Source: Cyanobacteria bacterium UBA5018 (lineage in GTDB: Bacteria > Cyanobacteriota > Cyanobacteriia > PCC-6307 > Cyanobiaceae). Taken from it: a stretch of DNA of 59,034 nucleotides. The notes beneath the pieces were generated by a model. It was not told the DNA's origin. It saw only the letters and a program-made list of their open reading frames with translations, and ran no database searches. Position 1 is the stretch's first letter. Each line of letters opens with the position of its first letter. The translations under genes and the position numbers were made by a program. The DNA lies in the NCBI GenBank assembly GCA_002396505.1, contig DGYA01000035.1, positions 21,574 through 80,607 on the forward strand, in the 5' to 3' direction. Shown piece by piece: positions 39,764-47,670 of this stretch.

Positions 39764-41274
39764 CCAGAACGCCAGAGCCCAGGGGTTCCTCCCCAGCCGG
39801 TGGCGGTGCTGGCCGCTGGTGGAACCGGGGTCGCCGGCCGCGCGCGCGCCAAGCTGCCGGCTTTGAATCCGGCCGGGAGCAGATAGCTCCTCCCCATGAT
39901 TCTTTGCCCCAGGAGGAGCTGGAGGAGGACCAGGAGCCCCAGGCCCTTTCCGGCCCCAGCGGAGCCTTCACCGCCTCTAATCCGCAAGGCGCCAATACAG
40001 CTGTTACCGCTCGCTTTATCGCCAGCTCCACATCCAGCTCCATGGCCAGTGGCGACTCAATCGCCAGTGTCAGCTCAATGACCAGTGGCGGCCCCATGGC
40101 ATTGCCGCCGTTTCGGCCCAGCCATCTGCTGAGCCGCCTCCAGCGCTCGGCTGCGCTGCGGCTGCTGTTGGCGGGCACTGCCACTTTAGTGGGTTTGGTG
40201 GGTCACTGGCCGGCCCTGGCCCTGGTTGGCGGCGGACTGTTGCTGGCGCTGGCGCTGGCGCAGCTGTTGCCCGAGCTCTGGCGGCTGGTGAGCACCCGGC
40301 TCGATGAAGAACCCACGGCGCGGCTGCTGGCGGTTTTGGGGCTGGTGCTGGGGTTGGTGGCCCTGCCCTGGGCTCTGGGCTGGTGGGATCCCTACCTGGA
40401 GCTCTATCGCCAGCGCAATTGGGAGGCGATCGGGGCCCTGGGGGAGGGGGTGATCGGCGCCATCGGTCAAATTCTGGTGGCGCTTGTCGCCCTGGCGATC
40501 GCCTGGCGGCAGGTGCTGCTCGACCAGCGGCTCACCGGCCAACAAAATCGCATCACCCAGGCCCAAACGATCGATAGCTTCATCCAGGGCATCTCCGATT
40601 TGATCAGCGATCAGGAGGGGATGTTGGAAGACTGGCCCCTGGAGCGGATGCTGGCGGAGGGTCGGCTGGCGGCGGTGTTCGGGAGCATCGATAAAGATGG
40701 CCGGGCCCGCATCCTGCGCTTCCTCTCCCACGCCCGCCTGCTTACGCCGCTGCGGCGTGATAACCGGCTGGGGCGGGCGATCCTCGATGGCAACGGCAAT
40801 TACGAGGAAGATCGGCTAACTGGCGTGCCGGTGATTCAGCTGCATCTTATTCTTAAGGGTGTGGATCTTTCCAGCACAGATCTACGCGGCGTTGATTTCA
40901 ATTGCGCCGATCTCAGCGGCGCCGACCTCAGCCACAGCGACCTCAGCGGCGCCCTGCTGGCCGGCTGCAACCTGGCCGGGGCGAACTTGGAGCGCGCCAG
41001 GCTGGAGGGAGCGCGACTGTTCTTTGGCCGCAGCCAAACCGCCAGCCCCCGCTCTGCCGATGGCCGCCGCGACCTGGTTACCGGCCGCGGCGCCGGTGCG
41101 GTGGTGGAAAACGCCAACTTCACCGGCGTGCAGGGGCTCGATGCCGCCAGCCACTACTACCTAGCCGCCTGGAGCGGCCCCCGCTCTCGGGCTACCCTCC
41201 CCGGCGGTGCCAAGGGCGTCGCCAGCCAATTGGAACCGCGGCCCCCCCGCCGACAGCCGGCTGCAGGCGCATAG
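39760..41274 (+). CDS. Pentapeptide-repeat membrane protein
   Basis: A 504-residue protein. Residues 1-120 are low-complexity and polar. Three or more membrane helices follow (LLLAGTATLVGLVGHWPALA, LLAVLGLVLGLVALPWALGW, GQILVALVALAIAWRQVLL). After a helical linker, about eleven pentapeptide repeats (A(D/N)LxG type: DLSSTDLRGVDFNCADLSGA, ALLAGCNLAGANLERARLEG) form a right-handed beta-helix. Function unknown. The ATG overlaps the antiporter stop as ATGA, so both are expressed together, which suggests a link to cation transport. Confidence 0.88.
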   Translation: MTRTPEPRGSSPAGGGAGRWWNRGRRPRARQAAGFESGREQIAPPHDSLPQEELEEDQEPQALSGPSGAFTASNPQGANTAVTARFIASSTSSSMASGDSIASVSSMTSGGPMALPPFRPSHLLSRLQRSAALRLLLAGTATLVGLVGHWPALALVGGGLLLALALAQLLPELWRLVSTRLDEEPTARLLAVLGLVLGLVALPWALGWWDPYLELYRQRNWEAIGALGEGVIGAIGQILVALVALAIAWRQVLLDQRLTGQQNRITQAQTIDSFIQGISDLISDQEGMLEDWPLERMLAEGRLAAVFGSIDKDGRARILRFLSHARLLTPLRRDNRLGRAILDGNGNYEEDRLTGVPVIQLHLILKGVDLSSTDLRGVDFNCADLSGADLSHSDLSGALLAGCNLAGANLERARLEGARLFFGRSQTASPRSADGRRDLVTGRGAGAVVENANFTGVQGLDAASHYYLAAWSGPRSRATLPGGAKGVASQLEPRPPRRQPAAGA

Positions 41275-41299
41275 CTGTAAGGCCCACTAAAACCTGACC

Positions 41300-41701
41300 T
41301 CATTCCCAGTGGAGCACCATCGCCACCGCCCCTTCCAGGGAGAGCTTCACGGGGCAGTTTTCACCGGCCCGCCGCAACAGGCTGCGCTGTTGTGGATCTA
41401 GATCCGCCGGCAGGCTGACCCACACCTCCAGGGTTTTGACGCGGCGGGGGGCGCTGCTGGTCATCGTTTTTTCCACCCGGGCTGTTGTGCCCTCGATGGC
41501 GATGCCGTGGCGAGCGGCGGTGATGCCCATGATCGTGAGCATGCAGCTGGCCAGGGAGGTGGCCAGTAGATCGGTGGGGGAGAAGGCCTCGCCGCGGCCC
41601 TGGTTGTCGAGTGGGGCATCGGTGTGCAGCTCGCTGCCCGAGGAGTCATGCACCGCCAAACAGCGCAGCTGGCCTTCATAGCGGCAGGTCATGGTGGTCA
41701 T
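41300..41701 (-). CDS. OsmC/Ohr-family peroxiredoxin-like protein
   Basis: A 133-residue OsmC-fold protein with both catalytic cysteines: LASCMLTIMGITA and AGENCPVKLSLE. The N-terminal FSPTDLLATSL is typical. Such proteins reduce organic hydroperoxides with a thiol partner. It is convergent with the pentapeptide-repeat gene, with 25 bases between stops. Confidence 0.93.
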   Translation of the reverse strand: MTTMTCRYEGQLRCLAVHDSSGSELHTDAPLDNQGRGEAFSPTDLLATSLASCMLTIMGITAARHGIAIEGTTARVEKTMTSSAPRRVKTLEVWVSLPADLDPQQRSLLRRAGENCPVKLSLEGAVAMVLHWE

Positions 41702-41791
41702 CGGCGGGTCGCTGCGGAGATGATCCCCATGCTGCTGGGGCGGGTCACCAGGGCGGTTGGGCTGAGGGTGACTGGGTTGTCGCCGGGCGCA

Positions 41792-43408
41792 TCAGCTGGC
41801 CGCCACCAGCTCCAGCTCCTGCAGCAGGCGCCGCTGGGCCGCCGCCGGCACAAAGCGGTGGGCGGCCTGGGCGCCGCTGATCGCCACCGGCGGTACGCCG
41901 ATGCCGGGGAAGACGCCGGCGCCGCAGAGCACCAGCCCATCGATGGGGGTGGAGCCGCCGGGGAAGGGACCCCGATCCGCCGGCCAGGCGGGGCCGTAGC
42001 TGCCCTGGTGCACCCGCAGCCAGTGGCGGTGGCTGAGGGGTGTGCCCTGCATTTCCAACACCAGCCGCTGGCGCCAGTCGGGTAGGAGCTGGTCGAATAT
42101 TTGATGGAACAGGCCGCAGCGCTCGCTTTTCAGGGCTGCGTAGGCGGGGGTGCCCCGCTGCAGATCCTTCCACAGCTGCCAGGGTTCATTGGCTGGGGTG
42201 TAGCCGTGCAGCACCTGATGGCCGGCGGGGGCCAGGCTGGGGTCTAGTAGTGATGGCATCGACAGCACCGCCATGTTGCGCTCGGCGCCGATACCCCGCT
42301 GCCAGTCGCCCACCCACACCGTGTGCACCGGCAGATCGGCCAGTTCGGGGCCGCCGCGCAGGGCCAGGTGCCAATGCAAAAAACTGCCGCAGGCGGGGGT
42401 TTCCGCCTGGCGGCGACGCCAGCGCTGGGGCAGGCTGTCAGGCGGCAGCAGGGCGAGGGTGTCCCAGGGGCTGGCGGAGCAGATCACCCCCTGGCGGGCC
42501 CGCAGGATTTCGCCACCGGAGGCGGCGGCTAGTTGCACCCCCACCGCTTTGCCGCCCTCCACCAGGATTCGCTCCACGGCGGCGGCGGTGCGCAGGCGGC
42601 CGCCGTGGCGCTCCATGCCCCGCACCAGGGCCGCCGCCACCGCCGCGCTGCCGCCGATCGGGTAGTCGAGGCAGGCGTCGGCTTCGAACCACTCGCCAAA
42701 CAGGGTGACCATGGCCGCGGCGCTGGTGTGGTCCAGTTCCAGGCCGGAGATCAGGAAGCAGAGCAGCTCCACCCAGTGCAACAGGAAGGGATCGCGCAGG
42801 TGACGGCGGGCGATCGGCCCGAAACCGCCCCCCAGGGCCGCCAGCTGCGGCGCTTTTGCCAGCAGTCCGAGGCCGTTGCCACCGAGGGTGAGGGCGCTGC
42901 CGATGCCGGGGCGCAGGGCTAGCAGCGGCAGGGAGCGGACGGCGCGGCAGAGCGGTTCGATCGCCAGCAAAAAGCGCTGCCACTCTTCCGCTACGGCGGG
43001 CCCGCGCAGCTGCCGCAACACCTCCAGGAAGGGCTCCATGCCCACCCCCACACGCAGGCGACCTTCCGGCAGCAGCAGGTCCCAGTGGTGATAAGAAACC
43101 ACCGGCAGTGTTTCACCCACCGCCTTGAGCACCTGGGTGAGCGGGTTGGTGGAGGGCCAGCGGCCCAGGCCGCTCCACAGGGAGGGTCCCGATTCGAACT
43201 GGAAGCCGCGCCGACTAAAGCCATGGGCGGCGCCACCGGGCACGCTATGGGCCTCCAGCACCAGCACATCAAGGCCGTGGCGGGCGGCGATGGCGCCGGC
43301 GCAGAGGCCCCCCAGGCCAGCGCCGATCACGATCAGGTCGGGCTGGCTGGGGTTGTTGCTGGGGCTGTCGCTGCGATTAGAGGCGTTGCTGGCGGCCGGA
43401 GAAGACAT
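41792..43408 (-). CDS. Phytoene-dehydrogenase/CrtISO-like FAD oxidoreductase
   Basis: A 538-residue NAD(P)/FAD-dependent oxidoreductase of the carotenoid desaturase-isomerase superfamily. The N-terminal dinucleotide fold is DLIVIGAGLGGLCAGAIAAR with VLVLEAHSVPGGAAHGF, and the C-terminal FAD motif is IDGLVLCGAGVFPGIGVPPV. Also seen: PIGGSAAVAAALVRGMERHG and RTAAAVERILVEGG. The exact reaction (isomerase, ketolase or saturase) is not readable. I chose the ATG at 43406-43408; the frame continues upstream into the DCC gene, which ends 17 bases before it. Confidence 0.88.
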   Translation of the reverse strand: MSSPAASNASNRSDSPSNNPSQPDLIVIGAGLGGLCAGAIAARHGLDVLVLEAHSVPGGAAHGFSRRGFQFESGPSLWSGLGRWPSTNPLTQVLKAVGETLPVVSYHHWDLLLPEGRLRVGVGMEPFLEVLRQLRGPAVAEEWQRFLLAIEPLCRAVRSLPLLALRPGIGSALTLGGNGLGLLAKAPQLAALGGGFGPIARRHLRDPFLLHWVELLCFLISGLELDHTSAAAMVTLFGEWFEADACLDYPIGGSAAVAAALVRGMERHGGRLRTAAAVERILVEGGKAVGVQLAAASGGEILRARQGVICSASPWDTLALLPPDSLPQRWRRRQAETPACGSFLHWHLALRGGPELADLPVHTVWVGDWQRGIGAERNMAVLSMPSLLDPSLAPAGHQVLHGYTPANEPWQLWKDLQRGTPAYAALKSERCGLFHQIFDQLLPDWRQRLVLEMQGTPLSHRHWLRVHQGSYGPAWPADRGPFPGGSTPIDGLVLCGAGVFPGIGVPPVAISGAQAAHRFVPAAAQRRLLQELELVAAS

Positions 43409-43425
43409 GGCTGGGGCCGAACAAT

Positions 43426-43857
43426 TCAGGGCCTGGAGGCCGCCGCTGCGGCAAGGGGTTGTTGGCGCAGGGCGCAGAGCTGATCCAGGCAGGGCCGGCG
43501 GGTGAGCCTCAGGCGGGCCGCAGCCCATAGCCCATAGAGACGATTCACCAGCGGTGCCACCAGGGGCCAGCCGGTGGGCGAGTATAGCCAGCCCAGGCCA
43601 ATCAGGGCATAGGCCTGACGAAATACCGCCAAATCCACCAGCACGCTGCCATCGGCGGCGATGGCATGGATGCGACCCATCGCCTCTCGATAGCCAATGC
43701 CGCCATGGCGGGCCGGATCGTAATCAGCGGCGTCGATATCAACAAAAGCCAGCCGGCCAGCGCCGGGATTGCAGCGGCGATCCCGCCGTTCCAGGAAGCG
43801 CACCTCCCGCAGGCAGAGCGGACAACCGCCGTCGTAAAGGATGGTGAGCTGGGCCAT
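43426..43857 (-). CDS. DCC family (DUF393) thioredoxin-fold protein
   Basis: A 143-residue protein with the DCC signature ILYDGGCPLCLREVRFLERR near the N-terminus, which gives a CxxC redox pair, and the later GREAMGRIHAI-like block YREAMGRIHAIAADGSVLVD. The family is predicted to be a thiol-disulfide oxidoreductase. It is 17 bases upstream of the carotenoid-type oxidoreductase and probably co-transcribed. Confidence 0.92.
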   Translation of the reverse strand: MAQLTILYDGGCPLCLREVRFLERRDRRCNPGAGRLAFVDIDAADYDPARHGGIGYREAMGRIHAIAADGSVLVDLAVFRQAYALIGLGWLYSPTGWPLVAPLVNRLYGLWAAARLRLTRRPCLDQLCALRQQPLAAAAASRP

Positions 43858-43932
43858 GAGCCAGACCCTAGGCAGCCCGGGCGCAGGGGCGCGGGGCGTG
43901 GGTGAGGGGCGTAGGTGAGGGGGCGTGCTGTC

Positions 43933-44118
43933 AGACCTCGCCGTTGGCCTGCCAGGGATTGAGCGTGGCTACACCGGTGGGGATGAAGTCGCAGGTTGCG
44001 GGTCACCACGGTGAGCCCTTGCTCTAGGGCGGTGGCGGCCTGCTGATCGTCGCCTGGCGATACCGCGCTCGATGTCAGAAGGAAGCCCAGCAGTGGCGAT
44101 CGCCTGACGGGCCGCCAA
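43933..44118 (-). pseudogene. PIN-domain (VapC/FitB) toxin C-terminal remnant
   Basis: Three minus frames together give a VapC end: RQAIATAGLPSDIERGI, then DDQQAATALEQGLTVVTRNL in a second frame, then DFIPTGVATLNPWQANGEV to a TGA in the third. At least two frameshifts separate the pieces, and nothing of the N-terminal half is seen. It marks the left edge of the second defence island. Confidence 0.65.
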
Positions 44119-44276
44119 GAACTAAACCTGGCTCTAAAAAGTTTGCGGGAAAACCATCTCGCAGCGCTGGTTATTTACGGATAGAGGATAACAGGGAGCC
44201 GCTGCAGCTGTGGAGCTCGCAGCTAAACTGGGAGGTTGACCCATTCGCAGAGATGGCCGGGTATTTCAGCAAACTT

Positions 44277-44537
44277 TTAACGGATGCCGAGCATTTTGGA
44301 TAACCAAAAGCCCCCTGCTCCTCCGACAATCAGGGTGGTTGGCACTTTCGCTCCGTTTTGGGCCCATAAACGGAATTTCTCCAGCTCAGCCACTTCATGG
44401 GCGCCGGGTACCCGCAAACTTTCGGCCTTGAGTCGGTTGGCCTCCGCTTGGCCTCTAGCCTCTTCAATTACTCCAAGTGCTTCATTCTTTTTCGCGGTGG
44501 CTTTGTACGTGGCCGCCAGAGCCTCCTGCTCGGCCAC
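44277..44537 (-). pseudogene. C-terminal fragment of a stomatin/prohibitin-like (SPFH) protein
   Basis: An open frame of 86 codons reads AATYKATAKKNEALGVIEEA, RGQAEANRLKAESLRVPGAH, FRLWAQNGAKVPTTLIVGGA. The Ala/Glu/Lys-rich helix with EANRLKAESL and the final KVPTTLIVGG-type end resemble the C-terminus of SPFH-domain proteins. No N-terminal SPFH domain precedes it; instead it abuts an hsdM scrap. The start would be a GTG, probably fortuitous. Confidence 0.5.
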
Positions 44538-44546
44538 CTACTTGAT

Positions 44547-44621
44547 AGGTAACCCCGTCGTCTTTCAGCACATTGCAGGGGTTCCAGAGCTTGGCAACGA
44601 TGTCGTGGGTGTGGTGGGCAT
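44547..44621 (-). pseudogene. hsdM 5'-end remnant
   Basis: The 75 bases from the ATG (44619-44621) closely match the start of the intact hsdM at 54303. Both encode DIVAKLWN(L/P)CNVLKDDGVTY; the remnant has a one-base deletion within the first codons (GGGTGTGGTGG versus GGGTGGTGGTGG). The match stops at VTY and foreign sequence follows. Confidence 0.85.
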
Positions 44622-44627
44622 CAGGTT

Positions 44628-44909
44628 TCAGATCTGCTGCAATGGCTTGATGGCTGGCAGAACACTTGCCAAAGCCTGCTTCGTGAGTTTCAGGTCGTGG
44701 CTGGTTTGCATCCGCAGCCAAAAGCCTTCACTCAATCCAAAGAAACGGCAGAGGCGCAGATCGGTGTCGGCGGTGATCGCCCGCTGCCCCTTCACGATCG
44801 CATTGATTCGGCTCTCCGGCACATCGATGGCCTGTGCTAATCGGTACTGGCTGATTGCCATCGGCCGCAGGAACTCCTCCAGTAGCACCTCACCCGGGGG
44901 CACCAGCAT
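44628..44909 (-). CDS. higA: HigA-type antitoxin
   Basis: A 93-residue XRE-type antitoxin. Seen: VPPGEVLLEEFLRPMAISQY, RLAQAIDVPESRINAIVKGQ, RAITADTDLRLCRFFGLSEG, FWLRMQTSHDL, the full HigA pattern. It binds the toxin and its own promoter. The ATG at 44907-44909 gives the family length. It is four bases downstream of the HigB stop (toxin first, as in all hig loci), and its own stop lies six bases before the hsdM scar. Confidence 0.93.
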   Translation of the reverse strand: MLVPPGEVLLEEFLRPMAISQYRLAQAIDVPESRINAIVKGQRAITADTDLRLCRFFGLSEGFWLRMQTSHDLKLTKQALASVLPAIKPLQQI

Positions 44910-44913
44910 CAAG

Positions 44914-45207
44914 TCAGTGGTAGTCAACGATTTCAACCTCCTCTGGCCCGGCTTCTGTCCAGACAAAGCAGAGCCGGAACTGGTCGTTGATGCGCTGGCT
45001 GTTGACGCAATCGATTTGCTGGCCATGGCGGTCTCCCTGGAGCGGCTCCAGGCGATTGCCTGGTGGAATCAGAAGGTCGTTGAGGCATCCGGCGGCATCG
45101 AGGATGGCGAGCTTGCGGAAGGCCACGCGAGCGAAGCTTTCAAACCGCCGCATCGGCTTTCCCTCAAAGAGGGCCCTGGTGTCGCGGCAACGAAACGACC
45201 TGATCAC
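44914..45207 (-). CDS. higB: HigB-type (RelE superfamily) toxin
   Basis: A 97-residue mRNA interferase of the HigB/plasmid-maintenance killer family: IRSFRCRDTRALFEGKPMRR, VAFRKLAILDAAGCLNDLLI, PPGNRLEPLQGDRHGQ, RINDQFRLCFVWTEAGPEEV, EIVDYH. The conserved NxRLExLxGDR and the terminal VxIVDYH are complete, so it appears functional. The start is a GTG at 45205-45207. It lies 46 bases downstream of an hsdR scar. Confidence 0.92.
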   Translation of the reverse strand: MIRSFRCRDTRALFEGKPMRRFESFARVAFRKLAILDAAGCLNDLLIPPGNRLEPLQGDRHGQQIDCVNSQRINDQFRLCFVWTEAGPEEVEIVDYH

Positions 45208-45253
45208 ACAGTCATGGTACCCCCGTCTGGCGTAGGCACGAAGCGCGGAGGCA

Positions 45254-45480
45254 TTATGCCGGCCAGATCTGCCGCTTGAAGTTGCGCAGCAGGCCATCCA
45301 GCTCGCCGCCAAACAGCTTGTACAGCCGCAGCCAGGGTGGTTTCGCTGATCCCCCGCTGATCCAGGGCCAGCTTCAGCTGGCGCAGATCCTGGCGGGTGA
45401 GTTTCCAGGGCCTCTATAGCACGGTGATGAGGTCCGGCATCTCGTTGCCGGGGCTGCCGCCGGAACGTAGTGTTGGTGAA
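45254..45480 (-). pseudogene. hsdR 3'-end remnant with internal deletion
   Basis: Two pieces of an HsdR C-terminus are joined. The first is PDLITVL-stop-RPWKLTRQDLRQLKLALDQR with a nonsense TAG, matching PALTTVLQRPWELTRKDLRE in the intact HsdR. The second, in another frame, is LYKLFGGELDGLLRNFKRQI followed by WPA and TAA (45254-45256), matching the intact end LNRMFGGELDGVLREFKREV. About 100 intervening residues are missing. Confidence 0.85.
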
Positions 45481-45594
45481 GCAGAAGGCAGCTCGGCTGG
45501 CCAAGGGGGTGTCGGCTCTGCATACATCGATAAACTCTGAATAGCTTGATAATCTGGGCTAAGGTCTTTCTAGGTTTTCCGATGGTCGAGCTTC

Positions 45595-46782
45595 GTGGAT
45601 CCCACGCGTAACCCGTTCGCCCCGGGAGCCGGAGCTCGGCCGCCCGAACTGGCTGGCCGCGAATCGATCATCGACGCCGCCAACGTCGCCATGCAGCGCA
45701 TCCGGCGCGGCCGGCAGGAGAAAAGCCAGATGCTGCTGGGTCTGCGGGGTGTGGGCAAAACCGTTCTGCTCAACAGGCTCGCCCAGCTCGCCGAGGACAT
45801 GGGATCCATCGTGGTGCCTCTTGAGGCTCCTGAAGGTCAGCGGTTGGCCGCTTTTTTGGCGCCGGCCCTCAAGAGTGTGCTGCTGCGGCTGAGCCGTGTG
45901 GCTCAGGCCCGCGAACTCGCCCAACGCGGGCTGGGAGCCTTGCGCGGCTTTGCCAGTGCCTTCAAGGTGTCGATCGGGGAGATCGAGCTGTCCATCTCTC
46001 CGGAACCGATCGCCGATAGCGGCAATCTGGAGATTGATCTGCCGGAGTTGATGGGAAGTGTGGGCAGGGCTGCGCAAGCAGCAAATACAAGTGTCGTCAT
46101 CCTTCTCGACGAGGTGCAATATCTGTTAGAAGAAGATCTGCGCGGTCTGATCGTGGCCATGCACAGAATTGCTCAGCGAGGCTGGCCTGTGATCCTGTTC
46201 GGCGCCGGTCTGCCCCAGGTTGCAGCCTTGGCTGGGGAGGCTAAGTCGTATGCGGAGAGATTATTTGACTATCCTGAAGTAGGTCCGCTGCCTCCTGCCG
46301 CAGCCCGTTCAGCTCTTCTCGATCCGATAGTGGAGGAAGGCGAATCCATCAGCGAGGATGCCCTAAATAGAATCCTCTCAATCACCGAGGGATATCCTTA
46401 TTTTTTGCAGGAGTGGGGCAAGCATTCCTGGAACACAGCGGGTAAATCCCCCATCACCGCAGACGATGTGGAGATGGCCAGCAGCCTGGCCACGGTGGCA
46501 CTCGATCGAAGCTTTTTCCGCGTGCGGTTCGATCGGCTTACTCCTCGAGAACAGGACTATCTGAGAGCGATGGCCGCTCTGGGGCCTGGCCCCCATCGCT
46601 CCGGGGACATCGCCGATGCCCTGGGTATCAAGGTGCAACAGGCCGGACCGCTTCGTAACGGTCTGATCAAGAAGGGAATGATCTGGAGCCCAGCCCACGG
46701 GCAGACGGCTTTCACCGTGCCGATGTTCGACGCCTTCATGATCAGGGCCATCCCGGAATGGAAGCCGGAACGGTTGGCCTGA
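45595..46782 (+). CDS. AAA-family ATPase (Orc/Cdc6- or ExeA-like)
   Basis: A 395-residue ATPase: ELAGRESIIDAANVAMQRIR, Walker A LLGLRGVGKTVLLNRLAQLA, Walker B SVVILLDEVQYLLEEDLRGL, sensor region GWPVILFGAGLPQVAALAGE. A C-terminal winged-helix-like part follows (LTPREQDYLRAMAALGPGPH, SGDIADALGIKVQQAGPLRN). Such proteins are found in mobile and defence loci and bind DNA or a toxin partner. The start is a GTG at 45595; an ATG at 45581 is out of frame. It is followed at 340 bp by the J-domain/HNH pair. No specific function can be given. Confidence 0.85.
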   Translation: MDPTRNPFAPGAGARPPELAGRESIIDAANVAMQRIRRGRQEKSQMLLGLRGVGKTVLLNRLAQLAEDMGSIVVPLEAPEGQRLAAFLAPALKSVLLRLSRVAQARELAQRGLGALRGFASAFKVSIGEIELSISPEPIADSGNLEIDLPELMGSVGRAAQAANTSVVILLDEVQYLLEEDLRGLIVAMHRIAQRGWPVILFGAGLPQVAALAGEAKSYAERLFDYPEVGPLPPAAARSALLDPIVEEGESISEDALNRILSITEGYPYFLQEWGKHSWNTAGKSPITADDVEMASSLATVALDRSFFRVRFDRLTPREQDYLRAMAALGPGPHRSGDIADALGIKVQQAGPLRNGLIKKGMIWSPAHGQTAFTVPMFDAFMIRAIPEWKPERLA

Positions 46783-47124
46783 ATCACGCTTCAGCGGATC
46801 GGGCGTGACTGGGGAGGCTGCATGAGCGCTCGGATCCGGCTTGGCTGCCTTGGTCACACTGGCCATCAGCACGGTCCGCATTCGAATCGTTGATAGCCAG
46901 GGGATAGGGCAGCTGTGGTGGAGCTGCTGGGCGCCCAGGGCGACAAGATCAGGGCTTGGGCTGGTTCGCTCAAAGCAAGAAGGCGAGGCTTAACTCAGGC
47001 GAGGCGGCGGGGCAGACGCTGTTTCATGCGCATTGGGATTTGATCCCCCCGTTAAACAAGTGATGACAATTTTGCCCAAGGAGCTGTTCGGTGGGTTATC
47101 AATGGCAAACAGCACTACTGAGCC
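46783..47124. other. Spacer between the ATPase and the J-domain gene
   Basis: No gene except the HIT-domain scrap at 46992-47063. The 60 bases before the J-domain start are less GC-rich (AAACAAGTGATGACAATTTT) and may hold the promoter of the pair. No terminator was seen after the ATPase. Confidence 0.5.
46992..47063 (+). pseudogene. HIT-domain hydrolase remnant
   Basis: Twenty-three codons read NSGEAAGQTLFHAHWDLIPP, then LNK and TGA. This matches the HIT motif region (N-x-G-x-x-A-G-Q-x-h-x-H-x-H-x-H) of histidine-triad proteins, with Trp-Asp where the third His should be. No other part of the gene is present. Confidence 0.55.
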
Positions 47125-47670
47125 GTGGCCACCAAGACGCCAACGCGAAAGAAGCTCGATCGACCAGCGGTCTTGGCAAGGATCGATGAGATCCTCTCGG
47201 CTGGGGCTCCGGATGCCGAAGCCCTGTTGGCATTCGCTGAGTTCATCAACGGAAAGACTTTCCCTGAACCTGTTCTCACTCTTACAGAGCTCAAAACGGC
47301 AGTCTGCAATGTCTTTGGCAGTAAGAATGCCACGGAACTACGCAAGTCAAATGAGTTCAATCTTGCGATGGCGGGCCGCACATTTGATCTCAAAACGAAG
47401 GCTGATTGGCTCAAGCTCTATCGAGAGTGGGTTGGTGTTCCCCACAGCGAGCGAACCAAAACCGGCAAAACTTCGATTAACGGTATCGATGTACTTGAAA
47501 ATTTTAGGCCGTGGCATGTGTTCTCACTCGATCCATCAACGGCTAGTGCCGAGGACATCAAGGATGCCTTTCGCAGGCTTGCCAAGGCACATCATCCCGA
47601 TGTAGGCGGCGATCCGCGCGTTATGGAGCGGCTCCAAAAAATGCGTGACTCCCTTCTTGCCTTCCTGTGA
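47125..47670 (+). CDS. Protein with C-terminal J-domain
   Basis: A 181-residue protein. The last 50 residues form a J-domain: DPSTASAEDIKDAFRRLAKA, HHPDVGGDPRVMERLQKMRD, with the HPD signature that stimulates DnaK ATPase. The N-terminal 125 residues are helical and of no family I recognise (LSAGAPDAEALLAFAEFING, TELRKSNEFNLAMAGRTFDL). No Gly/Phe region or zinc-finger, so it is not classical DnaJ. The start is a GTG at 47125. Its stop overlaps the GTG start of the HNH gene (GTGA), which implies coupled translation and a shared job. Confidence 0.82.
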   Translation: MATKTPTRKKLDRPAVLARIDEILSAGAPDAEALLAFAEFINGKTFPEPVLTLTELKTAVCNVFGSKNATELRKSNEFNLAMAGRTFDLKTKADWLKLYREWVGVPHSERTKTGKTSINGIDVLENFRPWHVFSLDPSTASAEDIKDAFRRLAKAHHPDVGGDPRVMERLQKMRDSLLAFL

